This document shows, piece by piece, positions 27,460 through 36,050 of a stretch of 64,000 nt of DNA. The position numbers were made by a program, and so were the translations under genes. This stretch comes from Prosthecobacter sp. (GTDB lineage Bacteria > Verrucomicrobiota > Verrucomicrobiia > Verrucomicrobiales > Verrucomicrobiaceae), in assembly GCA_019186985.1 (NCBI GenBank), contig JABARQ010000001.1, positions 1 through 64,000 on the forward strand. Direction: 5' to 3'. Below the pieces are notes generated by a model. The model worked only from the letters and a program-made list of their open reading frames with translations. It had not been told where the DNA came from and ran no database searches. Position 1 is the stretch's first letter. Every line of letters starts with the position of its first letter.

Positions 27460-30420
27460 ATGTTCTCCAAAGTCTTCCTTGCCGGTCTTCTCATCTCTGC
27501 CGCTCAGGCCGAGCCGGTGAACTTCAGCCGTGAAGTGCTGCCCGTCCTGTCGGACAACTGCCTGAGCTGCCATGGCCAGGATGAAGGGCATCGGAAGGCG
27601 GACCTTCGACTGGACACGCGCGAGGGTGCCCTGGCAGTGATCAAGCCGGGAAGGCCGGAGGCGAGCGACTTCATCGCGCGGCTGGTCACCGGCGACGAGG
27701 ATGAAATCATGCCGCCGCCGAAGTCGCACAAGCCGCCGTTGAAGGAGGACCAGGTGGCTTTGCTGAAGCGCTGGGTGAGCGAAGGGGCCGTCTGGGGCAG
27801 GCACTGGTCCCTGGAGAAGCCGGTGAAGGCGGAGGTGCAGGGCCATCCGGTGGATCATTTTGTGAAGCAGCGCCTGGCAAAGGAGGGCTTGAAAATGTCC
27901 CCGCCTGCGCCTGAGCACACGCTTCAAAGGCGGCTGAGCTTCGACCTTGCCGGCCTGCCTCCCGCAGGCGTGATGAAGGGCGACTGGAACAGCCGGATCG
28001 ACGCGTTGCTGGCATCTCCGCATTTCGGGGAGAGGATGGCGATGTGGTGGCTGGACGTGGCGCGTTATTCCGACACGGACGGTTTTCAATCCGACGCCAC
28101 GCGGACAAACTGGCCCTGGCGGGACTGGGTGGTGGATTCGTTCAACGCGAACAAGCCCTTTGACCAGTTCACGCTGGAGCAGTTTGCGGGAGATCTTCTG
28201 CCGGGGGCCACGCCTGAGCAGAAGCTGGCGACCTGCTTTCACCGCAACCACATGACCAACGGCGAAGGCGGGCGCGACAAGGAGGAGTCGCGCATCGATT
28301 ATGTGATTGACCGTGTCAACACGATTGGTTCGGCCTGGCTGGGGCTGACGCTGGGCTGCACGCAGTGTCATTCGCACAAGTTCGACCCGATCAAGCAGAC
28401 GGATTACTATGCGATGAACGCCTTCTTCAACAGCATCGACGAGGATGGCGCGGCAGGCACCGCGGCCAAGCCTTACCTGGGCTATCAGTCGCCCCGGGCA
28501 GAGCGTGCCGTGAAGGAGGCCCAGGCGCTGGTGGATCAGCGCAGGCCGGTGGAGTTGGAGGCGAGGAAGGCTGCGGAAAAGCCGTTTGAGGACTGGCTGA
28601 AGGCGAGGAAGGTGGAGGCGGTGCCGGCTTTCAAGGCCTGGCATGTGCTGCGTGGTGCCGTCGAATCGCAGGAAGGAACCCGGCTTGTGCAGGGGGAGGA
28701 CGGCAGCGTGGTGGCATCCGGCCCGAACCCGAAGCAGGATGACTACCGGCTCATCACCTCGCTGCGTCTGCCGCGCCTGAGCGGTCTGAAGCTGGAGGTG
28801 CTGCCGGAGGGTGGTGTGCTTTCGCGGGGCAGGATGGGTGAGTTCATCCTCACGGACATCAAGGTGCAGGTCCGCCGCAAGGGCAGCTCGCAGGTCCGGG
28901 ATGTTGTCGTGGCGGGTGCGGTGGCGGATTTTGAGGCAGGGAAGGGGGCAGTGCGTGAATACGGGGCGGTGAAGGGCACGCTGGATGATGACCCGCGCAA
29001 CGGCTGGACGACACGGGGTGCCGCGAAGGACAGGCCGCATGTGGCGGTGTATGAGCTGAAGGAGCCGCTGGTGATGGAGGAGGATGAGGAACTGATCTTC
29101 GAACTGCGTCATCGCTCCACTGACGGAGACGCCAACATCGCCCGCTTCAGGCTGTCAGCCACGGACCAGCGTGGCCCGGCCGTGCGCAGCCTGGACACGG
29201 CGCCGCTGGAGCTGCTGGCGCGGGCGGGAAAGCTGGATGCTGCGCTGCGCGGGCGGTTGTTTGCCCAGTTCATCGAGGATCATGGGCCTTATCAGGAGGC
29301 GAGGGCGTCGCTGGCGAGGGCGGAGTCGCAGCTCAAGGAGGTCAAGGCCGCCGCCGGGAAGCTGAACGTCATGGTTCTGGCCGAACGAAAAGTGCCGAGG
29401 GAGACGCATGTGCTCGTGCGCGGAGTCTGGGACAAGAAGGGGGACAAGGTGATGCAGGGCGTGCCGGAGGCCGTCGCGCCCTGGCCCGCCGGGGTGGCCC
29501 GTGACCGCATCGGCCTGGCGAAATGGATCACCTCCAGGGACAACCCTTTGACCGCCCGGGTGTTTGTGAACCATGTCTGGCAGATGCTTTTCGGGGCGGG
29601 GCTGGTGCGCACGCCGGATGACTTCGGCCTGCAGGGGCAGCGTCCCACGCATCCCGAGCTGCTGGACTGGCTGGCGGTCGACTTCATGGACCATGGATGG
29701 GACATCAAGCACCTGGTCAAGGTGATCGTCAGCAGCGAGGCTTATCGTCAGGACAGCAGCGTGTCCGCCTCGCTTCTAGCCCGCGATCCGGACAACCGCC
29801 TGCTAGCCCGGGGGGCGCGTTTCCGGCTGCCGAGCTGGATGCTGCGTGATGCTGCGTTGAGCATGTCGGGACTGCTTAATCCTGCGCTGGGAGGTCCGCC
29901 GGTGAGACCGTTCCAGCCCGAGGGTGTCTGGGAGGAGATCTTCATGGGACGGTTCACCTATGAGCCCAGTGAAGGGGCGGCTCAGTTCCGGAGGACCTTG
30001 TATGCCTTCTGGAGGCGCAGCATCGCGCCGACCTTCCTTTTTGACAGCGCCCAGCGTCGTGTGTGCGAGGTCGGCATGACGCGCACGAACACACCGCTGC
30101 AGGCGCTGACCCTGCTGAATGACCGCACCATCTTCACCGCCGCGCTTGAACTGGCGGGACAGGTGAAGGCGCTGCCGGATGATGAGGCCTTGTCCAGGAT
30201 GCATGAGCAGGTTCTTTCAAGGAAGCCGTCGCAGTCCGAGCTGGCTGTTCTGAATCGGGAGATGCAGCGTGCCAGCCAATACTACCGCGAGCATCCGGAG
30301 CAGGCGGCGGCTTACCTTGGCAGGACACCGGGTGATTCAGCGAAGCAGGCCAGGCTCGCAGCCGCCTGCCTGGTGGCGACCTTGATCCTGAATCTCGACG
30401 AGGCGATCACGCATGAGTGA
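27460..30420 (+). CDS. PSD1-type planctomycete cytochrome c with DUF1549 and DUF1553
   Basis: 986 residues from ATG 27460, giving MFSKVFLAGLLISAAQAEPV as signal. The mature N-terminus carries a cytochrome c-type motif, CLSCH at 34-38, inside NFSREVLPVLSDNCLSCHGQDEGH. DUF1549 follows (HPVDHFVKQRLAKEGL, LSFDLAGLPPA, WLDVARYSDTDGFQSD) and then a beta-rich middle region. DUF1553 is C-terminal (GLAKWITSRDNPLTARVFVN, RPTHPELLDWLAVDFMDHGW, RTNTPLQALTLLND). The usual ending is conserved (LNLDEAITHE). These proteins normally sit before a DUF1501 gene; here a thioredoxin gene follows instead. Their redox role is inferred from haem and family context. Confidence 0.9.
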   Translation: MFSKVFLAGLLISAAQAEPVNFSREVLPVLSDNCLSCHGQDEGHRKADLRLDTREGALAVIKPGRPEASDFIARLVTGDEDEIMPPPKSHKPPLKEDQVALLKRWVSEGAVWGRHWSLEKPVKAEVQGHPVDHFVKQRLAKEGLKMSPPAPEHTLQRRLSFDLAGLPPAGVMKGDWNSRIDALLASPHFGERMAMWWLDVARYSDTDGFQSDATRTNWPWRDWVVDSFNANKPFDQFTLEQFAGDLLPGATPEQKLATCFHRNHMTNGEGGRDKEESRIDYVIDRVNTIGSAWLGLTLGCTQCHSHKFDPIKQTDYYAMNAFFNSIDEDGAAGTAAKPYLGYQSPRAERAVKEAQALVDQRRPVELEARKAAEKPFEDWLKARKVEAVPAFKAWHVLRGAVESQEGTRLVQGEDGSVVASGPNPKQDDYRLITSLRLPRLSGLKLEVLPEGGVLSRGRMGEFILTDIKVQVRRKGSSQVRDVVVAGAVADFEAGKGAVREYGAVKGTLDDDPRNGWTTRGAAKDRPHVAVYELKEPLVMEEDEELIFELRHRSTDGDANIARFRLSATDQRGPAVRSLDTAPLELLARAGKLDAALRGRLFAQFIEDHGPYQEARASLARAESQLKEVKAAAGKLNVMVLAERKVPRETHVLVRGVWDKKGDKVMQGVPEAVAPWPAGVARDRIGLAKWITSRDNPLTARVFVNHVWQMLFGAGLVRTPDDFGLQGQRPTHPELLDWLAVDFMDHGWDIKHLVKVIVSSEAYRQDSSVSASLLARDPDNRLLARGARFRLPSWMLRDAALSMSGLLNPALGGPPVRPFQPEGVWEEIFMGRFTYEPSEGAAQFRRTLYAFWRRSIAPTFLFDSAQRRVCEVGMTRTNTPLQALTLLNDRTIFTAALELAGQVKALPDDEALSRMHEQVLSRKPSQSELAVLNREMQRASQYYREHPEQAAAYLGRTPGDSAKQARLAAACLVATLILNLDEAITHE

Positions 30421-30439
30421 AGCGGATGATCAGGGAAGG

Positions 30440-30469
30440 TTGATATTCAGGTTTTTTGTCTAATATTTA
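30440..30469 (+). promoter_or_regulatory. candidate sigma70-type promoter
   Basis: TTGATA at 30440-30445 and TATTTA at 30464-30469 are separated by 18 bases in an AT-rich patch after the PSD1 stop. It is positioned to drive the thioredoxin gene (ATG 30516). Confidence 0.35.
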
Positions 30470-30515
30470 TAAAAATGATGGTTGGCATGGATGGAACTTT
30501 GGAAAGAGTATCCTC

Positions 30516-30914
30516 ATGAATCTGGGGAAGCTTGGCCTTTGGATAATCTACCTTTTTGTATTATGGGCGGGCTGGATTGTCTTCGACATGACCCGACCCA
30601 CTGGTGGCACGCGCGCCGTGACTTCGGGGGCGCTGGCCGTGGTTGGGACTACGGCGCTGCCGGTGCTGGTGGAGTTTTATGCAGACTGGTGCGGCCCCTG
30701 CCGAGTGGTGGGACCGGTGGTGCAGTCGCTGGCGGAGGACCTGAAAGGCCGGGCGATGGTGCTGCGGGTAAATGTGGACAGCGAGACGGCGGCCGCGCGT
30801 GACCATGGTGTCCGCAGCATTCCGACCTTCATCGCCTTCAGGAACGGCCGGGAGACGGCCCGCGAGGTGGGGGCGATCCCGAGGGAGCGGATGTTGCGGC
30901 TTCTGGGCCTGTGA
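30516..30914 (+). CDS. membrane-anchored thioredoxin
   Basis: 132 residues from ATG 30516, which has GGAAAGAG seven bases upstream; a longer frame from TTG 30456 was rejected. Residues 7-23 form one membrane helix (LWIIYLFVLWAGWIVFD). A complete thioredoxin fold follows: VLVEFYADWCGPCRVVGPVV with the redox WCGPC at 58-62, then VNVDSETAAARDHGVRSIPTFIAFRNG with the cis-proline in SIPT. With the N-terminus in the cytoplasm the active site would face the periplasm, but the positive-inside rule is not decisive here. Haem proteins upstream need reduced cysteines for maturation, so a link to cytochrome assembly is possible. Confidence 0.88.
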   Translation: MNLGKLGLWIIYLFVLWAGWIVFDMTRPTGGTRAVTSGALAVVGTTALPVLVEFYADWCGPCRVVGPVVQSLAEDLKGRAMVLRVNVDSETAAARDHGVRSIPTFIAFRNGRETAREVGAIPRERMLRLLGL

Positions 30915-30934
30915 AGCCTTTCTTGGCGGCGGTC

Positions 30935-31861
30935 TCAGGGAACCGGCTCACCTGAATCGTAGGTCCACTTCAGGAGCTGGTTGTCCCGGATGTAGGCGTG
31001 GCTGCTGACATCCATGGGGCCGAACAAAGTATTGGTGGCATAGGTGACGTCGATCACCCAGGTCGGCCTGCCGTCGAGCGTCTCCGAGCGAGGGATGCTC
31101 CAGTGGCTGACCTTCTGGGGGTCCACGTCGGTGACCCGGCCTGTGGAGATGACGGCGAGCAGCAGGTTGTAGCTGCCATCGGGATTCTGCACAGGCTTGC
31201 CGTCGGCGCCAAAGTTCACGCCCTGGCCGTTGGACAGGGTGCTGTTATCCCTGCCGGGCGTGGAGATGCGGGTCTTGGCGTTGATCCAGGCCTGCCGTGC
31301 CTGGGCGATGCGTGCCTCCTTCCATTTGGCGTAGCTGACCTGGATCTGGTCAGGAAAGTCCGTGTCGGTGACGGCGATGACTCCCCGGGCGGGTGAAGTG
31401 GCGGTGGGTGCGATGGTTAGGCTGCCGTTGTCGGAGGAGAGCGCCTGGGCGGTGGCCCCTGCCCGAAGTGTCGAGCCTCCGACGGACATCTTGACCTCGA
31501 CATCCTTTTTCAGGACGACATTCCTCGGAAACGCCTGGGGTGGGATGAAGGTCCAGTTTTTGGTGACCTGCTCAGCGGTGGGGATGGCTGGGGGGGTGAA
31601 CTCATTCTGAGGAAGCCTGGGAATGGTCGGCTGCCAGTCATCCTTTTTGGAGGTTTCCTTCGGCTGGCCTGTGGAGGAGGTCCCCGCTGTCGTCTGGGGG
31701 CCGTCGTCTTCGATGACATGACCGGGCAGAGCAGATTTTGCTGCCGCCGCAGGCCGGGGGCCTTTTTCGAAGACGACACGTTCCCAGGGACGGGCAAGAT
31801 AATAGTCGTAGGCGAGGAAGAGGGTTCCAAGAATGAGCAGAGTGTAGAAAAGGGATTTCAT
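30935..31861 (-). CDS. uncharacterised exported or anchored protein
   Basis: 308 residues from ATG 31861; the extension to 32059 runs over the desaturase start and was not used. One N-terminal hydrophobic segment (MKSLFYTLLILGTLFLAYDYY) is a signal or anchor. A Pro/Thr/Ser/Lys-rich linker covers about 30-100. A globular part follows with VVLKKDVEVKMSVGGSTLRAGATAQALSSDNGSLTI, a KWKEARIAQARQAWINAKTR helix, and a C-terminal SETLDGRPTWVIDVTYATNT beta sheet. The sequence does not match a family that can be named. The gene is convergent with the thioredoxin gene and divergent from the desaturase gene. Confidence 0.75.
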   Translation of the reverse strand: MKSLFYTLLILGTLFLAYDYYLARPWERVVFEKGPRPAAAAKSALPGHVIEDDGPQTTAGTSSTGQPKETSKKDDWQPTIPRLPQNEFTPPAIPTAEQVTKNWTFIPPQAFPRNVVLKKDVEVKMSVGGSTLRAGATAQALSSDNGSLTIAPTATSPARGVIAVTDTDFPDQIQVSYAKWKEARIAQARQAWINAKTRISTPGRDNSTLSNGQGVNFGADGKPVQNPDGSYNLLLAVISTGRVTDVDPQKVSHWSIPRSETLDGRPTWVIDVTYATNTLFGPMDVSSHAYIRDNQLLKWTYDSGEPVP

Positions 31862-31893
31862 GAGGGGGCGTAATGCTGTGCTGTTTCCTAAGA

Positions 31894-31911
31894 GAGGCAA
31901 TGGTTTGCCTC
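31894..31911. repeat. small inverted repeat in divergent spacer
   Basis: GAGGCAA (31894-31900) and TTGCCTC (31905-31911) form a perfect 7-bp stem with a 4-base loop in the 190-base spacer between the anchored protein and the desaturase gene. It may be an operator for either gene. Confidence 0.35.
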
Positions 31912-32051
31912 GAAAGACCTTATCGCTTTCACTGATTAGCCAGGAAGGCGCTGCATGTGACAATTCTGGCAGGCTGTTCCTGCATCCAGGGGTTGATTCC
32001 TGCTCGCGAACAGCTATAAGCGCGTCCCCCAACCTTTTGCCGTAGCTTCTC

Positions 32052-32894
32052 GTGCCCAAGACCGTCGCCGCCTCCTACACCAGTCCCGGAGCCCTGCTCT
32101 TCTTCACCATCCATGTCGCCGCGCTCCTTGCGGTGTTCATGGTCAGGCCTGACGCCACCAGCCTCATCCTTTGCGGATCCCTCTTCCTGATCCGCAAGTT
32201 TGGCATCACAGGCGGATACCACCGTTACTTTTCACACCGTTCCTTCAAGACCTCGCGCTGGTTCCAGTTTGTGCTGGCCTGGCTGGGGGGGATGGCGGCG
32301 CAGAAGGGGGCGCTCTGGTGGGCGGCTCATCACCGCCATCATCATCAGCACTCCGACCAGCCGGATGACATCCATTCCGTCAAGCAGCACGGGTTTTACT
32401 GGGCGCATCTGGGCTGGATCCTGGCTCCGGACTACAGCGACTATGACGTGAAGCGTGTGAAGGATCTGACGAAGTATCCGGAGCTGGTCTTCATCGACAA
32501 GTATCACTACATCCCGCCGGCTCTGCTCGCCCTGGCCTGCTATCTGATCGGCGGTTCGTCCGGCCTCCTGTGGGGCTTTTGCGTCAGCACCGTGATCCTC
32601 TACCACACGACCTTTGCCATCAACTCCTTCTGCCACCTGCTCGGCCGCCGCCGCTATGAGACGGGTGAGTCGAGCAAGAACTCCTTCATCCTGGCCATCC
32701 TGACCCTGGGGGAGGGCTGGCACAACAACCACCACTACTACCCGCACTGCGCCCGCCAGGGCTTCTTCTGGTGGGAGATCGACCCAACCTATTATGTGCT
32801 CAAGCTGCTGAAGCTTGTTGGCATCGTCCATGAGATCAAGGAACCGACGAAACGTGTCCTGGACGGGCGTGAGGCGACGGCGGCCCTGGGCTGA
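32052..32894 (+). CDS. acyl-CoA/fatty acid delta-9-type desaturase
   Basis: 280 residues, starting at GTG 32052 because the first helix begins at residue 12 and no ATG precedes it. It introduces a double bond into acyl chains at the membrane with O2 and an electron donor. All three iron-binding histidine boxes are present: HRYFSH (57-62), HHRHHH (92-97) and HNNHH near 224, plus the conserved HYIPPALL and GEGWHNNHHYYP surroundings. Hydrophobic segments flank the boxes as expected for a four-helix membrane desaturase. No rubredoxin or ferredoxin reductase gene is adjacent. It shares a spacer with a divergent protein of unknown function. Confidence 0.93.
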   Translation: MPKTVAASYTSPGALLFFTIHVAALLAVFMVRPDATSLILCGSLFLIRKFGITGGYHRYFSHRSFKTSRWFQFVLAWLGGMAAQKGALWWAAHHRHHHQHSDQPDDIHSVKQHGFYWAHLGWILAPDYSDYDVKRVKDLTKYPELVFIDKYHYIPPALLALACYLIGGSSGLLWGFCVSTVILYHTTFAINSFCHLLGRRRYETGESSKNSFILAILTLGEGWHNNHHYYPHCARQGFFWWEIDPTYYVLKLLKLVGIVHEIKEPTKRVLDGREATAALG

Positions 32895-32906
32895 GCCTTT
32901 CGGACC

Positions 32907-33800
32907 TCAGTGGGTCAGGGCGTAAAAGAGGATGTTGATCCCGAGGGGGTAGGCGTACTTTTCCGAGAACTCCCGGAAGTACCAGGGATCCGTGCCCTCC
33001 TCCTCCCAGCCGTCCCCGAGGTCGGTGTTGTGGCAGATGATCATGACGATGCGCTTTTTATCATCGTAAACCGCCCGGTAGTGGGGAGTCTGGGCGTCCC
33101 AGCGTTCGAAGGTGACGCCCTGCTCACGCCCCGCCATGGCATGGCCGACGCTGGGGATCTGGGGCTTCACCCTGAGGGGGAAGACCATGTGGAAGATTTC
33201 ATGCTCGACTGGCAGCTCGACGGGTTCACGATCGGGAAAGACCTGCTTCAGGGCGCTGTGGAAGACGTCCCACTCCTCCTCGCCCCAGAAGTCATCGACC
33301 ATGACGAAGCCGCCGTTGAGCATGTAGTCGCGCAGGGTCCTGGCCTCCTCGTCCGTGAGGGCGATGTTGCCGGGTTCGATCATGTAGATGAAGGGGTGAT
33401 GGCGCAGCTGATCGGGCACGATGTCCACGATGGCTCCCTTCGGGCTGACCTGGAGGGAGGTGAGCTGCTGAAGGCGGTAGGAGAAGTTCAGGTCGGCGTC
33501 CGGGTAGTCGGTCGCCCATTTGCCTGGGCCGCGGTAGCGCCCCCAGCGGCCGCCCTCCGAGTTGAAGCGGAGGCGGGCAAAGACAAACACGTCGTTAGGC
33601 AGCTCCCTGGAGACCGGCCAGGTGGGGAAGTCCGTGAACTGTCCCCGGCCCGCCTCACGCGGATCCTCGGGGACGCTGCCGTCCTGGATGCCGAAGTTCG
33701 TGGGGGAACCCTGCGTGTCAGCCAGCCCGTCGGCCGCCCAGACTGCGACCGCCAGAGCGGCGAGGGCGGGGAGGGCGGGGAGCAGAAGGGCGTGTTTCAT
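32907..33800 (-). CDS. DUF4159 domain protein, exported
   Basis: 297 residues with a Sec signal (MKHALLLPALPALAALAVAVWA). The mature protein matches DUF4159: FVFARLRFNSEGGRWGRYRG at the start, WATDYPDADLNFSYRLQQLTSL, then HPFIYMIEPGNIALTDEEARTLRDYMLNGGFVMVDDFWGE and IVMIICHNTDLGDGWEEEG near the end. The fold is glutaminase-I-like (class I GATase-like) but a catalytic Cys-His-Glu set is not obvious. In PVC bacteria it often accompanies MoxR-type and BatA-type genes; those are absent here. It follows the tsaE gene on the same strand after a 78-base gap and may be the last gene of that transcript. Confidence 0.88.
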   Translation of the reverse strand: MKHALLLPALPALAALAVAVWAADGLADTQGSPTNFGIQDGSVPEDPREAGRGQFTDFPTWPVSRELPNDVFVFARLRFNSEGGRWGRYRGPGKWATDYPDADLNFSYRLQQLTSLQVSPKGAIVDIVPDQLRHHPFIYMIEPGNIALTDEEARTLRDYMLNGGFVMVDDFWGEEEWDVFHSALKQVFPDREPVELPVEHEIFHMVFPLRVKPQIPSVGHAMAGREQGVTFERWDAQTPHYRAVYDDKKRIVMIICHNTDLGDGWEEEGTDPWYFREFSEKYAYPLGINILFYALTH

Positions 33801-33878
33801 GGGCCGTGTGAGATCACAAACGATGCCAGCCTGGGCGGCTCTTCATCAACGTGGTGAAGCCCTGGAAGGTTGCAGGCT

Positions 33879-34298
33879 TCAGGGGCTGTCCTTTTCGATG
33901 ACTTCACGGGCGCCGTCCGGCTGCAGGGTGAACTGAAACCAGCGCGTGCCTGCGGGCAGCAGCTCCGGGAAAAGGTCCGCCCATTCGACGATGACGACGC
34001 CGGGTTCGTCGAGGATTTCGTCCCAGCCCAGGGTCAGCACCTCGCCAGAATGCTCCATGCGGTAAAAGTCGAAGTGAAACACCGGCAGGCGTCCGTCGGT
34101 GTATTCATGGACAAGGGTGAAGGTGGGGCTGGTGACATCTGCGTGCGAGCCGAGGCCGGCGACGATGCCCTTGGTGGCCTGGGTTTTTCCGGCGCCGAGC
34201 TGGCCGCAGAGGGCGATGACATCACCCGCCTTCAGGGTTCCGGCCAGTGCGAGGCCCCATTCCCTTGTGTCATCGGCGCTGGAAAGGCGGGTGCTCAT
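33879..34298 (-). CDS. tsaE: tRNA threonylcarbamoyladenosine ATPase TsaE
   Basis: 139 residues, the normal TsaE length. TsaE is the ATPase needed with TsaB and TsaD for t6A modification of ANN-decoding tRNAs. The P-loop is GQLGAGKTQATKGI (32-45), followed by the family motifs SPTFTLVHEY (57-66) and FHFDFYRME (74-82), and the Walker-B-like VVIVEWADLFPE. Its ATG overlaps the stop of thiL (ATGA at 34295-34298). TsaB and TsaD are not nearby. The overlap places it in an operon with thiL and the CPBP protease. Confidence 0.94.
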   Translation of the reverse strand: MSTRLSSADDTREWGLALAGTLKAGDVIALCGQLGAGKTQATKGIVAGLGSHADVTSPTFTLVHEYTDGRLPVFHFDFYRMEHSGEVLTLGWDEILDEPGVVIVEWADLFPELLPAGTRWFQFTLQPDGAREVIEKDSP

Positions 34299-35188
34299 TT
34301 CAGGAAGTGATCCCAGCCGCCGTGAAGGTCGAGGTTTCGTTGGGCTGCATCGGCCAGCATGTGGCCGATGAGGGTCATGCGCACCTTGGGAAAGGAGCGG
34401 TTGAAGGCGGCGGCTGTCTTTTCTGCGGTTCGGGCGGGCAGGGTGAGGAGCAGTTCGTAATCCTCACCGTCATTCAGGGCCTGGGCGATGGTGCAGCCGG
34501 GGCTGCGGGGCAGGGCGGCGTGCTGGAGTTCGAAGCCGAGGCCGCTGGCATCGGCGAGGCGGGGCAGGTCCTTGGCAAGGCCGTCGCTGATGTCCATCAT
34601 GGCGTTGATGCGGGCGTTTTGGGCCAGCCAATGCGCCTCCTTGAGCCGGGGTTGAAACTTGAGATGCCTGCCACGGATGGAGCCGCCGAGCCGCCCGGTG
34701 ACGGCGATGAAGTCGCCGGCGGAGGCTGCGGCGCGGGTGAGACGGCATGGGTGTGGGAGGGTGCCTGACATGCTGATCGTGAGGATGAGCTGGCCGCCCC
34801 GGGAAGTTTCACCGCCGACGATGCGGACGCCGTGTTCGCGTGCGATTTTCTCCATGCCCTGGTAAAGGTCCAGGATGCGCTTCACCTGGGTGGAGACGGG
34901 GGCGATGAGGGTGACCAGGGCATGGCGCGGAGTGGCGGCCATGGCGGCGAAGTCACTGAGGACACGGGCGACGGCCTTGCGTCCGACCAGCCTGGCCGGA
35001 GTGTCGAAGGTGAAATGGACGCCTTCGACGATGGTGTCAGTCTTGAGCACGAGGGCCTGGCCGCGGGCCGGTCCCTGGACCACGGCACAGTCATCGCCGG
35101 GGCCGATCAGGACGGATTTGTCCGAATGAAGTCGGCCGGTGATCCTGCGGACAAGGGCGTCCTCGCCGATGTCTGCCAGGGTCTTCAT
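34295..35188 (-). CDS. thiL: thiamine-monophosphate kinase
   Basis: 297 residues from ATG 35188. It phosphorylates thiamine monophosphate to thiamine diphosphate with ATP, the last step of cofactor synthesis. Motifs of the ThiL/PurM superfamily are clear: IGPGDDCAVV near 31-40 (metal and ATP), KTDTIVEGVHF, VVGGETSRGGQLILTIS-like segment at about 135-155, MDISDGLAKDLPRLADASG and a C-terminal GEDYELLLTLP. The start overlaps the CPBP stop (ATGA at 35185-35188) and its stop overlaps tsaE, so three genes are tightly coupled. Confidence 0.93.
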   Translation of the reverse strand: MKTLADIGEDALVRRITGRLHSDKSVLIGPGDDCAVVQGPARGQALVLKTDTIVEGVHFTFDTPARLVGRKAVARVLSDFAAMAATPRHALVTLIAPVSTQVKRILDLYQGMEKIAREHGVRIVGGETSRGGQLILTISMSGTLPHPCRLTRAAASAGDFIAVTGRLGGSIRGRHLKFQPRLKEAHWLAQNARINAMMDISDGLAKDLPRLADASGLGFELQHAALPRSPGCTIAQALNDGEDYELLLTLPARTAEKTAAAFNRSFPKVRMTLIGHMLADAAQRNLDLHGGWDHFLK

Positions 35189-36030
35189 GGCTGGAGTTCC
35201 GGGAAGAGGGCCATCACGATGAGGCTGGAGGCGTTGAAGAGGCCGTGCATGACCATGGGAAGGAGCAGGCTGCCGGTCATTTCGTACATGGCGCAGAAGA
35301 GCAGGGCCAGCAGCGCCAGGGGGAAGAGCGTGCCGACATGAAGGTGGACGAGGGCGAAGAGCAGCGAGGAGCAGAGGGCGGCGTAGATGCCGTCGGTGTA
35401 GCGTTTGAGCACGCCGTAGATGAAGCCGCGGAAGATGGTTTCCTCCACCAGCGGGGCGATGATGGCCGCCGAGATGGCAAGCATGACCTTGGCCGTGTGG
35501 TCCTTGGAAGAGCGGAAGGCCTCCGCCACATCCTGGCCGCCGAGGTCGGGCCAGAATCCCTTCATCCACTCGTGCATGCCGTAGGCGCTGCCATTGACCA
35601 GGACCAGCATGGGAATGAACATCAGCATTCCAAGGCCCAGGGCCTTGAACAGGCCGATGCGACGCAGGCCGAAGAGGTCCGCAGGGCTGAGGCCGCGCAT
35701 GAACCGTAGGTAGATCAGCAGTCCGACGCAGATGCCAAGCTGGACCACGATGCCGGCCAGCGTGCCCGCCAGGGTGAGTTCAGTCGGCGCCTTGGGGGAA
35801 TCTGCTGGCGTCACGGCGACGCCCTGCAGGCCGCCGAGGAGAAGGATGGCGATGGCGGCGACAATGACCGCGTCAGTCGAGAGGTAGGCCCCTGCCTGGA
35901 CACGGCCGACGGAGGTTGCGGACCGGGGCAGGAGCAGGCGCAGCATCTGGTAGCAGATGACGCCAAACAGCAGGGCCAGCCAGGCCAGGAGGGCGGTGTC
36001 GCGCAATACGCCGAGGGTGGGGGCATCCAT
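35185..36030 (-). CDS. CPBP-family intramembrane metalloprotease
   Basis: 281 residues from ATG 36030; the upstream extension is basic low-complexity sequence. About seven hydrophobic segments are visible. The CPBP/Rce1 signature is complete: PLVEETIFRGFIYGVL (glutamate pair and Arg), FALVHLHVGTL (His) and the third motif MHGLFNASSLI (His/Asn). Members cleave prenylated or small hydrophobic peptides within the membrane; bacterial substrates are mostly unknown. It begins 20 bases after the preceding membrane-protein gene and overlaps thiL by four bases. Confidence 0.9.
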   Translation of the reverse strand: MDAPTLGVLRDTALLAWLALLFGVICYQMLRLLLPRSATSVGRVQAGAYLSTDAVIVAAIAILLLGGLQGVAVTPADSPKAPTELTLAGTLAGIVVQLGICVGLLIYLRFMRGLSPADLFGLRRIGLFKALGLGMLMFIPMLVLVNGSAYGMHEWMKGFWPDLGGQDVAEAFRSSKDHTAKVMLAISAAIIAPLVEETIFRGFIYGVLKRYTDGIYAALCSSLLFALVHLHVGTLFPLALLALLFCAMYEMTGSLLLPMVMHGLFNASSLIVMALFPELQP

Positions 36031-36050
36031 GGGGCAAACAAACGATACGA

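Noticed and set aside
30456-30515. Longer start (TTG 30456) for the thioredoxin
   Set aside because: The extra 20 residues lie over an AT-rich promoter-like patch, while ATG 30516 has a well-spaced purine-rich ribosome site.
31862-32051. Possible tRNA around a GGTTGATTCC-like segment
   Set aside because: No acceptor stem, anticodon arm or CCA-proximal pairing could be drawn.
31862-32059. N-terminal extension of the 308-residue protein to 32059
   Set aside because: It would overlap the desaturase start and removes the clean N-terminal hydrophobic segment at ATG 31861.
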